A DNA stretch of 64,000 nt from Gillisella terrae (GCF_004801395.1 NZ_SSOA01000004.1:186001-250000), one strand, 5' to 3'. Shown: positions 1 through 8,647, numbered from the stretch's first letter. The notes: generated by a model not told the origin, from the sequence alone. Translations and numbers: made by a program.

Positions 1-58
1 CCACGCCAGTAAAGCCGAGTACAAGAGCCAATGCCGTTGCGATTCTTTTTACAAACAT
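1..58 (-). CDS. Truncated gene, N-terminal signal peptide of a secreted protein
   Basis: Only the first 19 codons are in the window. They read from an ATG at 58 back across the left edge and begin MFVKRIATALALVLGF, a short positive start followed by a hydrophobic run, as in a Sec signal peptide. A purine-rich GGTAAGA lies just upstream at a suitable distance. The mature protein is outside the window, so no function can be given. Confidence 0.5.
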   Translation of the reverse strand, partial: MFVKRIATALALVLGFTGV

Positions 59-434
59 TTTCTTACCGCCGCTTCTATTCGTCGAAGTTGAAATCCAGCC
101 AATCTGTCGCACCAACCAAAACAGCCGTCGCGCCAGCCAATCGAGCCTCGAAATCGCATTCAATTTGACTTAATTTTGGTTACCAAATCGTCAACACTTG
201 CGAAATTGACTCCTCGAAACCGGAGATATTCACGCATGAATGAGCCAATGACGACGAAATTGGCACAGAATGCCAATTTTGAGGGACGCAAAGGCCACCC
301 AAAACAATCACGCACCAGATGGAACAACACAGAAAATCGGGCAGGATTTAGACTGAAAACCACATAAATCCTTTGCCTCTTCACAAATGAGAGAGCAGCG
401 CGTCAAAACAGCATGGATGCGCACGCCCACTTAA
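59..434. other. Intergenic region without a supported gene
   Basis: This AT-richer stretch separates the truncated secreted-protein gene from the DUF1232 gene. Short open frames exist on both strands near 160-384, but they overlap each other, have no convincing ribosome binding site and encode no recognisable family. It presumably holds the promoter of the leftward gene that starts at 58. The right part runs into a dispersed repeat. Confidence 0.5.
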
Positions 435-538
435 AGCGCCTCTCACCATATATTGCGCACAAAGGACGCTGTAACACTTTTAATCTGCTGCATAATTTTC
501 ACCTTAAATCTATTCCGATTTAAAGAATTATTCAGTAG
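435..538. repeat. Dispersed palindromic intergenic repeat, copy 1
   Basis: The element has a left part beginning GCGCCTCTCACCATATA, a middle CTGTAACACTTTTAATC and a right part in which TGCATAATTTTC and a partly palindromic TTAAATC..GATTTAA core face GAATTATTCAGTAG. The same order recurs at 7746-7848 (inverted), 8443-8548 and 43362-43436. This copy is degenerate in the core (TCTATTCCGATTT). Its right end runs over the stop codon of the DUF1232 gene. It resembles the Rhizobiaceae-type mosaic intergenic repeats. Confidence 0.75.
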
Positions 539-915
539 TCGGCCTCCACCTTATCCGCCAGCGCCAAATCGGCGGCCTCATAATGCTCGTCTTTGATATG
601 ACCGTTGATCAGCGCAAGCGCTGTAGTCAAAACAGCGATGTCATCGGTAAAACCCACAAAGGCCAGCATGTCGGGAATGGCGTCAATCGGCATGACAAAA
701 TAGCCCAGCGCTGCCAGCAAGATGCCACGCACTCTGAGCGGTGTATTGCGGTCCGTGGCACAATAAAATGCCGCCACCACATCCCGGCTGAACGGAACAT
801 GGCGGATCGCCTTCTTCATGGTCGGCCAGAATTTCTTCAACACCGTTTTTTCCTGACGCTCCTGCTTGGCCTCATCGCCGGGTAGCAGGATTTCGCCAAT
901 TTTCACGTCATCCAT
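532..915 (-). CDS. YkvA family protein (DUF1232)
   Basis: This small protein (127 aa from this start) carries the DUF1232/YkvA core: a hydrophobic segment around GYFVMPIDAIPDML followed by GFTDDIAVLTTAL. The family is widespread in bacteria, is thought to be membrane associated and has no established biochemical role. An ATG at 924 is also possible, but AAGG abuts it directly; the ATG at 915 has that AAGG nine bases upstream and is preferred. It is the last gene of a leftward series with phhB and thpR, with gaps of only 50-60 bases, so it may be cotranscribed. The stop codon lies inside a dispersed repeat. Confidence 0.8.
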   Translation of the reverse strand: MDDVKIGEILLPGDEAKQERQEKTVLKKFWPTMKKAIRHVPFSRDVVAAFYCATDRNTPLRVRGILLAALGYFVMPIDAIPDMLAFVGFTDDIAVLTTALALINGHIKDEHYEAADLALADKVEADY

Positions 916-968
916 CGCAACCATCCTTGTCTCTTATCCCAAGGATATGGTGATGCCTGTCCATCAGG

Positions 969-1277
969 TCAAACCCGTCGCGCCGCAATCTTGTCCATGG
1001 TGGCCGCCAATTTGAAATCATGCGCCGTCAAACCGTTGACACTGTGGGAGGTCAGCCGAACATCGACACGGCGATACACATTGAACCATTCGGGATGATG
1101 GTCCATTTTCTCGGCCACCAGCGCACATTCTGTCATAAAGCCAAACGCTTGGGTAAAATCACCAAAGGCGAACTCCTTGGTGATTGCGGCCTGATCCTCG
1201 GACAGCATCCAATGATCAACTTCCGACAATGCCAGTGCCACCGCCTCATTGCTCAGCTTTTCATATCGCATCATCAT
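969..1277 (-). CDS. phhB: Pterin-4a-carbinolamine dehydratase
   Basis: The 102-aa product matches the PCD/DCoH family in length and motif: [12 protein letters not shown] near residue 57 carries the paired histidines of the active site, with [11 protein letters not shown] carrying the third histidine. The enzyme dehydrates 4a-hydroxytetrahydrobiopterin and so recycles the pterin cofactor of aromatic amino acid hydroxylases. No phenylalanine hydroxylase gene is in the window. The start is the first of three consecutive ATG codons behind an AAGGAA. The neighbours thpR upstream and DUF1232 downstream lie on the same strand at short spacing. Confidence 0.9.
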   Translation of the reverse strand: MMMRYEKLSNEAVALALSEVDHWMLSEDQAAITKEFAFGDFTQAFGFMTECALVAEKMDHHPEWFNVYRRVDVRLTSHSVNGLTAHDFKLAATMDKIAARRV

Positions 1278-1333
1278 TTCCTTGGTCTTGGCTGGCCATC
1301 ATGGCCAACCGAAAGAAACCGCCCGGCAGAATG

Positions 1334-1921
1334 CTAGAGCGGGTACTCGGCGCTGAGGGTGGAACCAGCCGTTGAGCGCATGTCATTTTCATACAGCGGG
1401 AAATACTCCTCGCGAACATAAGGTCCGCCGCCAACCGAATCCTTGGACGACATCAACACAAAGCGTGGCACAAAAAAGGGCGCGGTCTGGAAATTGCCGC
1501 GCCCTGAAAGGTAGTGAATAACATCGTCCAGCCGCGCTGACTTCAACCGCGCCAGCGTCACATGGGGCGTGAATTTTCGAGGGTCCGGCGGCAGGCCAAT
1601 GCGCTGGCAGATGCGCTCTATTTCGCCTTGCAGGGCGGTCATGTCCGGGTTCGCCGTTACACCAGCCCAGATCGAATGCGGCTTTTTGGATCCGAAAGAG
1701 CCAATACCGTTCAAGCTGATCTGAAATTCTGGCCGATCAATCCGATCCAGCCGATCGACAATCTCATCGGCTGTGCGGTTATCGACATCGCCAATGAAGC
1801 GGAGTGTGATGTGGTAATTTTCCACATCTATCCATCGAGCTCCTGGTAGCCCACCGCGCAGCAATGAAAGGCTCAATGCAACGTTGCGCGGAATTTCGAG
1901 GGCAGTGAACAATCTTGGCAT
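1334..1921 (-). CDS. thpR: RNA 2',3'-cyclic phosphodiesterase (2H family)
   Basis: The 195-aa protein has both signature motifs of the 2H phosphoesterase superfamily, HITL at residues 37-40 and HVTL at 120-123, with the usual spacing for ThpR (formerly 2'-5' RNA ligase). Family members hydrolyse 2',3'-cyclic phosphates at RNA ends and can ligate tRNA halves in vitro. The N-terminus MPRLFTALEIP is typical. It lies 56 bases upstream of phhB and 66 bases downstream of the esterase gene on the same strand. The last 15 or so residues after the conserved domain are not conserved in any way that I recognise. Confidence 0.9.
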   Translation of the reverse strand: MPRLFTALEIPRNVALSLSLLRGGLPGARWIDVENYHITLRFIGDVDNRTADEIVDRLDRIDRPEFQISLNGIGSFGSKKPHSIWAGVTANPDMTALQGEIERICQRIGLPPDPRKFTPHVTLARLKSARLDDVIHYLSGRGNFQTAPFFVPRFVLMSSKDSVGGGPYVREEYFPLYENDMRSTAGSTLSAEYPL

Positions 1922-1987
1922 AGAGAGCTCCTCGAATCTTTTGCAGATGCTAACAAAGAATCATGCTTGCAAATAGTTAGCAAGATC

Positions 1988-2725
1988 TTAATTCACCTTA
2001 TCCTCCAAAGCTTTTGTGAAGCTCTGCATGATTGGCAACATATGTTGCACCATCACCGCAACCCCTTTGGCATTGGGGTGCATGCCATCGCTCAGCTTGA
2101 GGCTGGGGTCAGTGACAACGCCATCCAGAATGAAGGGATAAAGCGGCACTTTATACTGATCGGCCAAACGCTTATAGATGCCATTGAAGCGCTTGGCATA
2201 GTCGCCCCCCATGTTTGGCGGCGCAATCATGCCCACCAGCAACACCTTGATTTTGCGGGCCTGCAATTTTTCGATAATCGTGGCCAGATTTTTTTCAGTT
2301 GCCTCGGGTGCTATGCCGCGCAGCGCGTCATTGGCACCCAGCTCCAAAATCACCCCATCCGTGCCATCCGGCACCGACCAGTCCACCCGCGCCAGTCCGC
2401 CTTCGCTTGTGTCGCCAGAGACGCCAGCATTGCCAATGCTGACATTCAAGCCCTTGTCGTGCAGGGCTTTTTCAAGCTGGCTGGTCAGCGATTCATCGCC
2501 TTGAAGCTGGTAGCCCGCCATCAAACTGTCGCCGAGACCGATGATCTGCACCTGCTTGTCCGTCACCGGCGCATCGGGAACGACCTCCTCCATCGGGCCT
2601 TCCTGCTGCACCGGCGGCATTGGCGCTGCCTGCTGCGCCCACGCAGGCGCAACCATCGCACCCGTTGTTGCGATGAAACTCAGCATTAGTGCACCTAATC
2701 GAAGGCCAACCGCTTTAAAACCCAT
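1988..2725 (-). CDS. SGNH/GDSL arylesterase, TesA-like, periplasmic
   Basis: After an N-terminal signal-like hydrophobic segment ending near AWAQQA, the 245-aa protein has the SGNH blocks: GLGDSLMAGYQ (nucleophile Ser), a block II glycine, ELGANDALRG (block III Asn) and DGMHPNAKG (block V Asp and His). This fits the TesA/arylesterase family of periplasmic serine esterases. The frame is open to an ATG at 2764, but the ATG at 2725 has a TAGGAAA at good spacing and gives a cleaner signal peptide. It is transcribed away from the YbbA/YbbP-type genes, the same divergent layout as tesA-ybbAP of Escherichia coli. Confidence 0.87.
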   Translation of the reverse strand: MGFKAVGLRLGALMLSFIATTGAMVAPAWAQQAAPMPPVQQEGPMEEVVPDAPVTDKQVQIIGLGDSLMAGYQLQGDESLTSQLEKALHDKGLNVSIGNAGVSGDTSEGGLARVDWSVPDGTDGVILELGANDALRGIAPEATEKNLATIIEKLQARKIKVLLVGMIAPPNMGGDYAKRFNGIYKRLADQYKVPLYPFILDGVVTDPSLKLSDGMHPNAKGVAVMVQHMLPIMQSFTKALEDKVN

Positions 2726-2815
2726 GATGGCTTTCCTAAATTCGCACAGGGACATGATTGCCAACCAAGCGTGTCCAACCGGCAGCTTTGCCTGTCAGAT
2801 TTCATATAGGACGGA

Positions 2816-3538
2816 ATGCGCGTGAAAAAAACCATCATTGAGCTGAAAAAAGCCGATCTGACGCTTGGCAATGCTGCTGCCACCGTTCACGTCCTCAAAG
2901 GCATTGATCTTTCGATCACAATGGGCGAATCCATTGGCATTGTTGGTCCCTCCGGCTCTGGAAAATCCACCTTGCTGATGGTGCTGGCGGGTCTGGAGCG
3001 TCTGGATAGCGGTGAGATCATCATCAATGACACCGCCCTTCACAATTTGCGAGAAGACGCGCTGGCCACGTTTCGCGGCCAAAACATCGGCATCGTCTTT
3101 CAATCCTTCCATCTGATTGCCAATATGACGGCGCTCGAAAATGTTGCCGTGCCGCTGGAACTGGCCAATATCAAAAACCCGTTCGACATTGCCGCCAAAG
3201 AATTGCAAGCCGTTGGGCTTGGCGATCGCCTCAACCATTATCCCGGCCAGCTTTCGGGCGGAGAGCAACAGCGCGTGGCCATTGCCCGTGCTTTAGCACC
3301 GTCACCCGATGTGCTGATTGCTGATGAACCCACCGGCAATCTCGACGGTGCCACCGGGCGGCAGATTGCCGATCTGCTGTTTGCCAAACAGGCCGAGCGG
3401 CAGATGACACTGGTGCTGGTAACCCACGATATCGCCCTAGCCAGCCGTTGCTCGCGCCAGATCAAGGTGCGCTCTGGCCGGATTGAGCCGGATGATACAT
3501 CCGCTGAGGCACACTCTGCCGGGGCTACCCGGGCATGA
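2816..3538 (+). CDS. ybbA: ABC transporter ATP-binding protein, YbbA/LolD family
   Basis: The 240-aa protein has a complete ABC ATPase: Walker A GPSGSGKST near residue 43, Q-loop FQSFHLI, signature LSGGEQQRVAIARAL, Walker B VLIADEPTGNLD and an H-loop VTHD. The NLD after the Walker B is typical of the LolD/MacB/YbbA group that serves FtsX-like permeases. The stop overlaps the permease start by four bases (ATGA), so the two form a translationally coupled pair. In E. coli the divergent neighbour is tesA, as here. The substrate is not known; export or extraction of envelope lipids or lipoproteins is an inference. Confidence 0.9.
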   Translation: MRVKKTIIELKKADLTLGNAAATVHVLKGIDLSITMGESIGIVGPSGSGKSTLLMVLAGLERLDSGEIIINDTALHNLREDALATFRGQNIGIVFQSFHLIANMTALENVAVPLELANIKNPFDIAAKELQAVGLGDRLNHYPGQLSGGEQQRVAIARALAPSPDVLIADEPTGNLDGATGRQIADLLFAKQAERQMTLVLVTHDIALASRCSRQIKVRSGRIEPDDTSAEAHSAGATRA

Positions 3539-6081
3539 GCGGGTTTTCACAACGCCTCAGAACCGCCTTTCGATTGGCTTTGCGCGAAATGCGCGGCGGC
3601 TTGAAAGGTTTTTATATTTTCCTCGCCTGCATTGCCCTTGGCACCGGCGCAATTGCCGCCGTCAATTCGATTTCAACCGCCATCACCCGCTCGATTGCAA
3701 CGCAAGGCCAATCCCTGCTCGGCGCTGACATCCGTTTTGAGCTCAACAATCGCGAAGCCAATCAGCAAGAGGCTGATTTTTTGCGCGCTCTGGGCGTGGT
3801 ATCCACCTCCACGGGCCTGCGCTCCATGGCCCGCCTGCCCGATGGCTCAGACCAGTCGCTGGTCGAGGTAAAAGCAGTTGATACCGCCTATCCGCTCTAC
3901 GGCACGTTCAAGGCCAATCCGAACAAGCCTCTGCCCGAATTGCTGGCGAAAACCGGTGATTCCTTTGGGGCGGTGGTCGCACCGCTTTTGCTGGATCGGC
4001 TCCGCCTGAAAATTGGTGATACGCTGCTGATTGGCTCAGCAAAGCTGACAATCACCGGCACCATTGATAGCGAGCCGGATGCAGTATCGGAAGGCTTTGG
4101 CTTTGCCCCACGGCTGATCACCAGCAATGCGGCCCTGAACGCCTCCGGTCTTATTCAAACCGGCAGCCTTGTGGAACATGTCTATAAGATCAAGCTGAAG
4201 CCTGAAGCGCCACCGTTGAAAACCATTCAGGATCAGGCCAAGACCAGTTTTCCCGATGCCGGATGGTCGGTACGCACCAGTGACCGTGCCGCCCCCAACC
4301 TGACAGAAAACATCAATCGCTTTTCGCAGTTTCTGACCCTCGTCGGTTTAACTGCGCTGATTGTCGGCGGTGTGGGCGTCGCCAATGCCGTGCGCGCTTT
4401 TCTCGATAGCAAACGCAGCGTGATTGCCACGCTGAAATGCTTAGGTGCGCCCGCCTCTGTGGTGGTGATGGTCTATCTGTTTCAAATCATCATGATTGCC
4501 AGCGTCGGCATCGCCCTTGGCCTGATCATCGGCATTGTCTCGCCGTGGATTGCCAGCTCCTATCTGGCGCAGTTTCTGCCAATTCAGGCAGATATGATCA
4601 TTTATCCTCGCGCGCTGGTGCTAGCGCTGGTGTTTGGCATTCTCACTACGCTGGCTTTTGCGGTCATGCCTTTGGGCCATGCCCGCGAAGTCCCCGCCAC
4701 CGCCCTGTTTCGCGAACAGGGGTTCGAGACCCGCCGCCTGCCATCGTGGCCCTATGTGCTGGTGGCAGCGCTGGCCATTCTGGCGCTTGGCGGTTTGGCA
4801 ATTATCACGGCCTATGATCGCCGCTTGGCACTGTTTTTCCTGATTGCCATGGCGGCCAGTTTTGTGGTGCTGCGGCTGGTGGCCTTTGGCGTGGCGGCTC
4901 TTGCGCGCAGGTCTCCTCGGCTTCCGTCGCCTGCGCTTCGCCTCGCTGTCGGCAACATCCATCGGCCAGGCGCACTCACGCCCTCCGTTATTCTATCCTT
5001 GGGTCTGGGGCTGGCGCTTTTGGTAACGCTTGCGATGATTGATGGCAATTTGCGACGCAATCTGACCGGCACTTTGTCGGAAAAAGCCCCGAATTTCTTC
5101 TTTGTCGATATCCAGCGCAGCCAATTGGATGATTTTCGCAAAATTCTGAAAGCTGAGGCACCGCAAGGCAAAGTCACCGAGGTGCCGATGCTGCGCGGTC
5201 GCATCCTTGCCTTCAATGGTCAGGATGTGGCCAAAATGAACGTGCCGCCGGAAGGTCGCTGGGTGCTGCGTGGCGATCGCGGCATTACTTATGAAACCGA
5301 ATTGCCGAAAAACTCAACCCTCGTGGAAGGCTCGTGGTGGGCACCCGATTACAAGGGCGAGCCACTGGTGTCGTTTTCAGCGCAAGAGGCAAAGGAACTC
5401 GGCCTCAAACTCGGCGATACCGTCACCGTCAACGTGCTTGGCCGCAGCATCACCGCCAAAATTGCCAATTTCCGCAAAGTAGATTGGCAATCGCTGTCGA
5501 TCAATTTCGTCATGGTGTTCTCTCCCAACACCTTTGCCGGGGCACCCCATGCATGGATTGCCACTCTGACCGAACCCAATGCCACAGCGGCGCAGGAGGC
5601 TGACATTTTGCGCTCCGTCACCAAGGCCTTCCCCACCATCACCAGTGTGCGGGTGAAGGATGCGCTGGATGTGGTCAATGATCTGGTTGGCCAATTGGCC
5701 ACTGCGATTCGGGCGGCAGCGGCGATTGCGCTGATTTCATCCGTGCTGGTCCTGTCTGGCGCACTGGCCGCAGGCAATCGGGGCCGCACCCATGATGCGG
5801 TGATTTTAAAAACGCTTGGGGCCACCCGCTCCATGTTGATCAGGGCCTTTACTTACGAATATCTGCTGCTGGGGCTGGCAACCGCCATCTTTGCCCTTTT
5901 GGCTGGCAGCGTCGCCGGATGGTATGTGGTGTCGCAAATTATGAAATTGCCCGCCAGTTTCCTGCCCAGTGTGGCAGTGGCGACAGTGGTGCTGGCGCTG
6001 ATCACCACCATCGGCATTGGCCTGATTGGCACGTGGCGGGTTCTGGGCCAAAAAGCCGCGCCGGTGTTGAGGGAGCTATAA
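3535..6081 (+). CDS. ybbP: FtsX-like ABC permease, YbbP family
   Basis: The 848-aa membrane protein has the YbbP layout: one membrane helix near residue 30, a large periplasmic domain, helices between about 260 and 460, a second periplasmic domain, and a C-terminal FtsX cluster of helices ending VLGQKAAPVLREL. The hydrophobic segments LTLVGLTALIVGGVGVANAVRAF and LALVFGILTTLAFAV-like stretches are clear. It pairs with the ATPase whose last bases it overlaps. Such FtsX-type permeases usually act by mechanotransmission across the inner membrane, not by classic import. A poorly supported role in envelope lipid handling follows from the TesA-like neighbour. Confidence 0.88.
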   Translation: MSGFSQRLRTAFRLALREMRGGLKGFYIFLACIALGTGAIAAVNSISTAITRSIATQGQSLLGADIRFELNNREANQQEADFLRALGVVSTSTGLRSMARLPDGSDQSLVEVKAVDTAYPLYGTFKANPNKPLPELLAKTGDSFGAVVAPLLLDRLRLKIGDTLLIGSAKLTITGTIDSEPDAVSEGFGFAPRLITSNAALNASGLIQTGSLVEHVYKIKLKPEAPPLKTIQDQAKTSFPDAGWSVRTSDRAAPNLTENINRFSQFLTLVGLTALIVGGVGVANAVRAFLDSKRSVIATLKCLGAPASVVVMVYLFQIIMIASVGIALGLIIGIVSPWIASSYLAQFLPIQADMIIYPRALVLALVFGILTTLAFAVMPLGHAREVPATALFREQGFETRRLPSWPYVLVAALAILALGGLAIITAYDRRLALFFLIAMAASFVVLRLVAFGVAALARRSPRLPSPALRLAVGNIHRPGALTPSVILSLGLGLALLVTLAMIDGNLRRNLTGTLSEKAPNFFFVDIQRSQLDDFRKILKAEAPQGKVTEVPMLRGRILAFNGQDVAKMNVPPEGRWVLRGDRGITYETELPKNSTLVEGSWWAPDYKGEPLVSFSAQEAKELGLKLGDTVTVNVLGRSITAKIANFRKVDWQSLSINFVMVFSPNTFAGAPHAWIATLTEPNATAAQEADILRSVTKAFPTITSVRVKDALDVVNDLVGQLATAIRAAAAIALISSVLVLSGALAAGNRGRTHDAVILKTLGATRSMLIRAFTYEYLLLGLATAIFALLAGSVAGWYVVSQIMKLPASFLPSVAVATVVLALITTIGIGLIGTWRVLGQKAAPVLREL

Positions 6082-6164
6082 AACGCGAAATTTGCGGCCC
6101 GATGACGCTTTCATTACCAGAGTTTAAGGCAAATGCTCTTGTATCATAGGCGCAATAGCCACAT

Positions 6165-6250
6165 ATTGATGTTACGCATGCTGGAGCTCCGCAGCGGCGC
6201 TTGGGATTTTACGCCCGCACCGTGACCAACCCGGAGCTTATATGAGAGGA
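6165..6250 (+). ncRNA. Candidate ybhL leader RNA
   Basis: The 173-base gap before the Bax-inhibitor-1 gene is longer than needed and ends in a structured part. AGCTCCG at 6185-6191 can pair with CGGAGCT at 6232-6238, enclosing a GC-rich inner segment, just before the ribosome binding site GAGAGGA at 6244-6250. A ybhL leader motif is known upstream of this gene family in Rhizobiales (Corbino et al. type motif). I assign it from position, partner gene and pairing; I could not run the Rfam model. Confidence 0.45.
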
Positions 6251-6254
6251 AAAA

Positions 6255-7025
6255 ATGTCTGATTTTCGCAATTATCAGGCTCAGACGGGCGCTCGTTCCA
6301 CTGATCTGATCGATCAAGGCCTTCGCACCTACATGCTCAAGGTTTACAACCTGATGGGTCTGGGACTGGCGATCACCGGTGTTGCCGCTTATCTGGTTGC
6401 AATGCTGGCCACCACGACAGATCCGGCGCAGGCCGTCGGCCAGTTTGGCAATGGCGTAATGCTGACAAGCCTGGGTGTCGCGCTCTACGGTAGCGCGCTG
6501 AAATGGGTTGTCATGCTGGCCCCTGTTGCTCTGGTGTTTTTCCTGAGCTTTAAAATCCAGTCGATGAGCGTTTCCGCAGCCCGCACCACATTTCTGGTCT
6601 ATGCCGGTCTTGTTGGTCTGTCGCTGTCGTCCATCCTGCTGATTTACACCGGCCAGAGCGTTGTGCAGACCTTCTTTGTCACAGCCGCTTCTTTTGGTGC
6701 CCTGTCGCTCTATGGCTACACCACCAAGCGCAGCCTGTCGGCCTTGGGGTCGTTCATGATCATGGGTCTGTTTGGCCTGATCATCGCATCACTGGTCAAC
6801 ATCTTCCTGCAATCTTCGGCCATGGCCTTCGTTATCTCGGCTCTTGGCGTGGTGATCTTCGCTGGCCTCACCGCTTACGACACCCAGAAGATCAAGGAAA
6901 TGTATTTTGAGCGCGATGGAGCCGACACCGCTGGCCGCAAGGCCATCATGGGTGCACTGACGCTCTACCTCGACTTCATCAACCTGTTCCTGTTCCTGCT
7001 CCGCTTCATGGGCGACCGTCGCTAA
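6255..7025 (+). CDS. ybhL: Bax inhibitor-1/YccA family membrane protein (YbhL type)
   Basis: The 256-aa protein has about seven hydrophobic helices and no signal peptide, as usual for the BI-1/LFG family. The two aspartates of the calcium- and pH-sensing site known from the YetJ structure are visible near the C-terminus, in FAGLTAYDTQKI and TLYLDFINLFLFLL. Bacterial members form a pH-dependent calcium leak in the inner membrane; the physiological role is unclear. A strong GAGAGGA stands before the start, a candidate structured leader lies upstream, and a clear terminator follows 28 bases after the stop, so the gene is monocistronic. Confidence 0.92.
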   Translation: MSDFRNYQAQTGARSTDLIDQGLRTYMLKVYNLMGLGLAITGVAAYLVAMLATTTDPAQAVGQFGNGVMLTSLGVALYGSALKWVVMLAPVALVFFLSFKIQSMSVSAARTTFLVYAGLVGLSLSSILLIYTGQSVVQTFFVTAASFGALSLYGYTTKRSLSALGSFMIMGLFGLIIASLVNIFLQSSAMAFVISALGVVIFAGLTAYDTQKIKEMYFERDGADTAGRKAIMGALTLYLDFINLFLFLLRFMGDRR

Positions 7026-7053
7026 CAGGTTTGACACCAATACCAACAGAATC

Positions 7054-7078
7054 GGGCGGCTATTTAGCCGCCCTTTTT
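7054..7078 (+). terminator. Rho-independent terminator of ybhL
   Basis: GGGCGGCTA and TAGCCGCCC form a perfect nine-base stem with a two-base apex, followed by five T residues. It lies 28 bases after the stop codon. Confidence 0.9.
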
Positions 7079-7169
7079 ATGTTCAGCATACGGGTCCACT
7101 CGTTTCTATCTTGCGAGACAACAGCGCTTATGAAAAAGAAGCAAGACAACCAACATAAGCTGCTGTGCC

Positions 7170-7727
7170 ATGACCTTTTCCCTTCGCCCTGCAACCGCTG
7201 CCGATATCCCTGCCATTACCGCGATTTATCGGCACTCCGTGCTGAACGGCACGGCCAGCTATGAGATTGCCCCGCCGAACGAGGCGGAAATGGCGCAACG
7301 CATGGCAGCAATTCTCAGCCAGTCCTATCCCTATATTGTCGCGCAAGCGCATGATGGTGCTTTGCTGGGCTATGCCTATGCCAGCGCCTTTCGCACCCGT
7401 CCGGCCTATCGCTGGCTGGTGGAAGATTCGATTTATCTGGCCGAAGATGCGCAAGGCAAAGGGGTTGGTAAAGCTCTGCTGAAAGCCCTGATCGAGCAAT
7501 GCACCACATTGGGCTTTCGGCAAATGATTGCCGTCATCGGTGGCGCAAGTCCGGCCTCCATTGGTGTACACACAAGTCTTGGCTTTACCCATGCAGGTGG
7601 TATAGCCGGGTCAGGCTTTAAAATGGGTCAGTGGCTGGACACGGTGTTCATGCAGATCAGTCTTGGCGAGGGCAAAGACACGTTGCCCGATGAGAAAGCC
7701 TATCCAGGCAGTCTGTTCAAGGCGTAG
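7170..7727 (+). CDS. GNAT N-acetyltransferase, phosphinothricin acetyltransferase-like
   Basis: The 185-aa protein begins MTFSLRPATAADIPAI and carries NGTASYEIAPP, the pattern of the PAT/Bar/MddA branch of GNAT enzymes. The acetyl-CoA loop EDAQGKGVGKALLKAL lies near residue 90 and a second conserved stretch GGASPASIGVHTSLGF near 125. Relatives acetylate methionine sulfoximine, phosphinothricin or small amines. The ribosome binding site is weak, but the N-terminus fits the family. It stands alone between a terminator and a dispersed repeat. The exact substrate cannot be read from the sequence. Confidence 0.82.
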   Translation: MTFSLRPATAADIPAITAIYRHSVLNGTASYEIAPPNEAEMAQRMAAILSQSYPYIVAQAHDGALLGYAYASAFRTRPAYRWLVEDSIYLAEDAQGKGVGKALLKALIEQCTTLGFRQMIAVIGGASPASIGVHTSLGFTHAGGIAGSGFKMGQWLDTVFMQISLGEGKDTLPDEKAYPGSLFKA

Positions 7728-7745
7728 TTTCACACCCTGTCGAGG

Positions 7746-7848
7746 CTACTGCATAATTCCTTAAATCGGAATCGATTTAAGGTGAAAATTATGCAGCAGG
7801 TTTAAAGTGTTACAGCGCCGTGCGCCATATATCGTGAGAGGCGCTGTA
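7746..7848. repeat. Dispersed palindromic intergenic repeat, copy 2 (inverted)
   Basis: Read on the minus strand this is the same element as at 435-538: GCGCCTCTCACGATATA, then CTGTAACACTTTAAAC, then TGCATAATTTTC and the core TTAAATCGATTCCGATTTAA (here complete), ending GAATTATGCAGTAG. It sits between the acetyltransferase stop and the DUF2794 stop, ending three bases from the latter. Confidence 0.8.
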
Positions 7849-7851
7849 GAG

Positions 7852-8250
7852 CTATTCAACCAGCTTCAAAACCTTATCGAACACTTTCAACACCTGCCGC
7901 AAATCATGGCCGCGCTTGAGAATCATGCCATTGGTATTGATAACGGAGAAAGCACCCTGCTTGGCGGCAAGCTTCGGATTTTTCTCGATTCGGTAAAGCG
8001 GCAGTTCACCAGAGCGCTTGAAAACCGAAAACACCGCCTTGTCTTTGAGATGGTCCAAAGCGTAATCGCGCCATTCGCCCTCCCCCACCATACGCCCATA
8101 GACCCAGAGGATCGCATCCAGTTCTGTACGATGGAACGTCACAGGCAAGGGATCATCGGCTTTGCGGTATTCTCTGAGATCAATCACAGGCGCTGGGCTG
8201 CTTGCCTGCCGCTCGCGCCCCTCGTGGGGAAAATCCGGCTGATCAGTCAT
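7852..8250 (-). CDS. DUF2794 family protein
   Basis: The 132-aa product has the DUF2794 core that is widespread in Rhizobiales and relatives: a proline-rich lead, VIDLREYR, then TFHRTELDAILWVYGRMV, EWRDYAL and a C-terminal KRGHDLRQVLKVFDK. No function is established. The frame remains open far upstream, but the ATG at 8250 has a perfect AAGGAG eight bases before it, and the upstream residues are translation through a repeat. Unusually, a RIME-like repeat begins within 20 bases of the start codon, so the promoter or leader must lie in repeat DNA. Confidence 0.85.
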   Translation of the reverse strand: MTDQPDFPHEGRERQASSPAPVIDLREYRKADDPLPVTFHRTELDAILWVYGRMVGEGEWRDYALDHLKDKAVFSVFKRSGELPLYRIEKNPKLAAKQGAFSVINTNGMILKRGHDLRQVLKVFDKVLKLVE

Positions 8251-8267
8251 GCTGGCTCCTTCATACC

Positions 8268-8370
8268 TGGAGCATCGGCTGAAAAGTGGGAACCGGTTTT
8301 CAGATAAATCCGATGCGCAAACAAAACTTGGAGCATCGGGCTGATTCCAGTTTTCTGCACGATGCTCTAT
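8268..8370. repeat. RIME-like intergenic element
   Basis: GAAAAGTGGGAACCGGTTTTC, with arms that are near-complementary (GAAAAGTGG / CCGGTTTTC), followed by GATGCGCAAACAAAA and two flanking copies of GAGCATCGG. This is the hallmark layout of the Rhizobium-specific intergenic mosaic elements described in Sinorhizobium. It forms the 5' flank of the DUF2794 gene. Confidence 0.75.
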
Positions 8371-8442
8371 GATGACAAACCAATGACAGTTTGCCTGACC
8401 AACAACAAATTGCAAGTGCTGCGGTCATTTTGACAGGACGAC

Positions 8443-8548
8443 AGCGCCTCTCACCACATATGGCGCACAAAAGACGCTCTAGAACTTTCAAGCTGCTGCA
8501 TAATTTTCTCCTTAAACCGATTCCGACTTAAGAAATTATGCGCTAGAG
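8443..8548. repeat. Dispersed palindromic intergenic repeat, copy 3
   Basis: Same order of blocks as the copy at 435-538: GCGCCTCTCACCACATA, CTCTAGAACTTTCAAGC, TGCATAATTTTCTCC, a core TTAAACCGATTCCGACTTAA with two substitutions, then GAAATTATGCGCTAGAG. It is immediately followed by a second repeat family. Confidence 0.78.
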
Positions 8549-8647
8549 TCTGTCAGGTTCAGACTGAACCAGACAGACTCTAACATTCTTTGTTTTCGTT
8601 TGTCTTATCGGGAAAACCGGATTCCACTTTTCCCTGACAAACTCTAG
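8549..8647. repeat. Composite RIME-like repeat, copy A
   Basis: The element holds a hairpin arm pair AGTCTGTCAGGTTC / GAACCAGACAGACT, a spacer with TTGTTTTCGTTTGTC and a second near-palindromic part GGGAAAACCGGATTCC, ending TTTTCCCTGACAAACTCT. A close copy in the opposite orientation lies at 34864-34975. Confidence 0.78.

Noticed and set aside
160..384. Short overlapping open frames on both strands in the left intergenic region
   Set aside because: They lie on top of each other, have no ribosome binding site and match nothing that I recognise.
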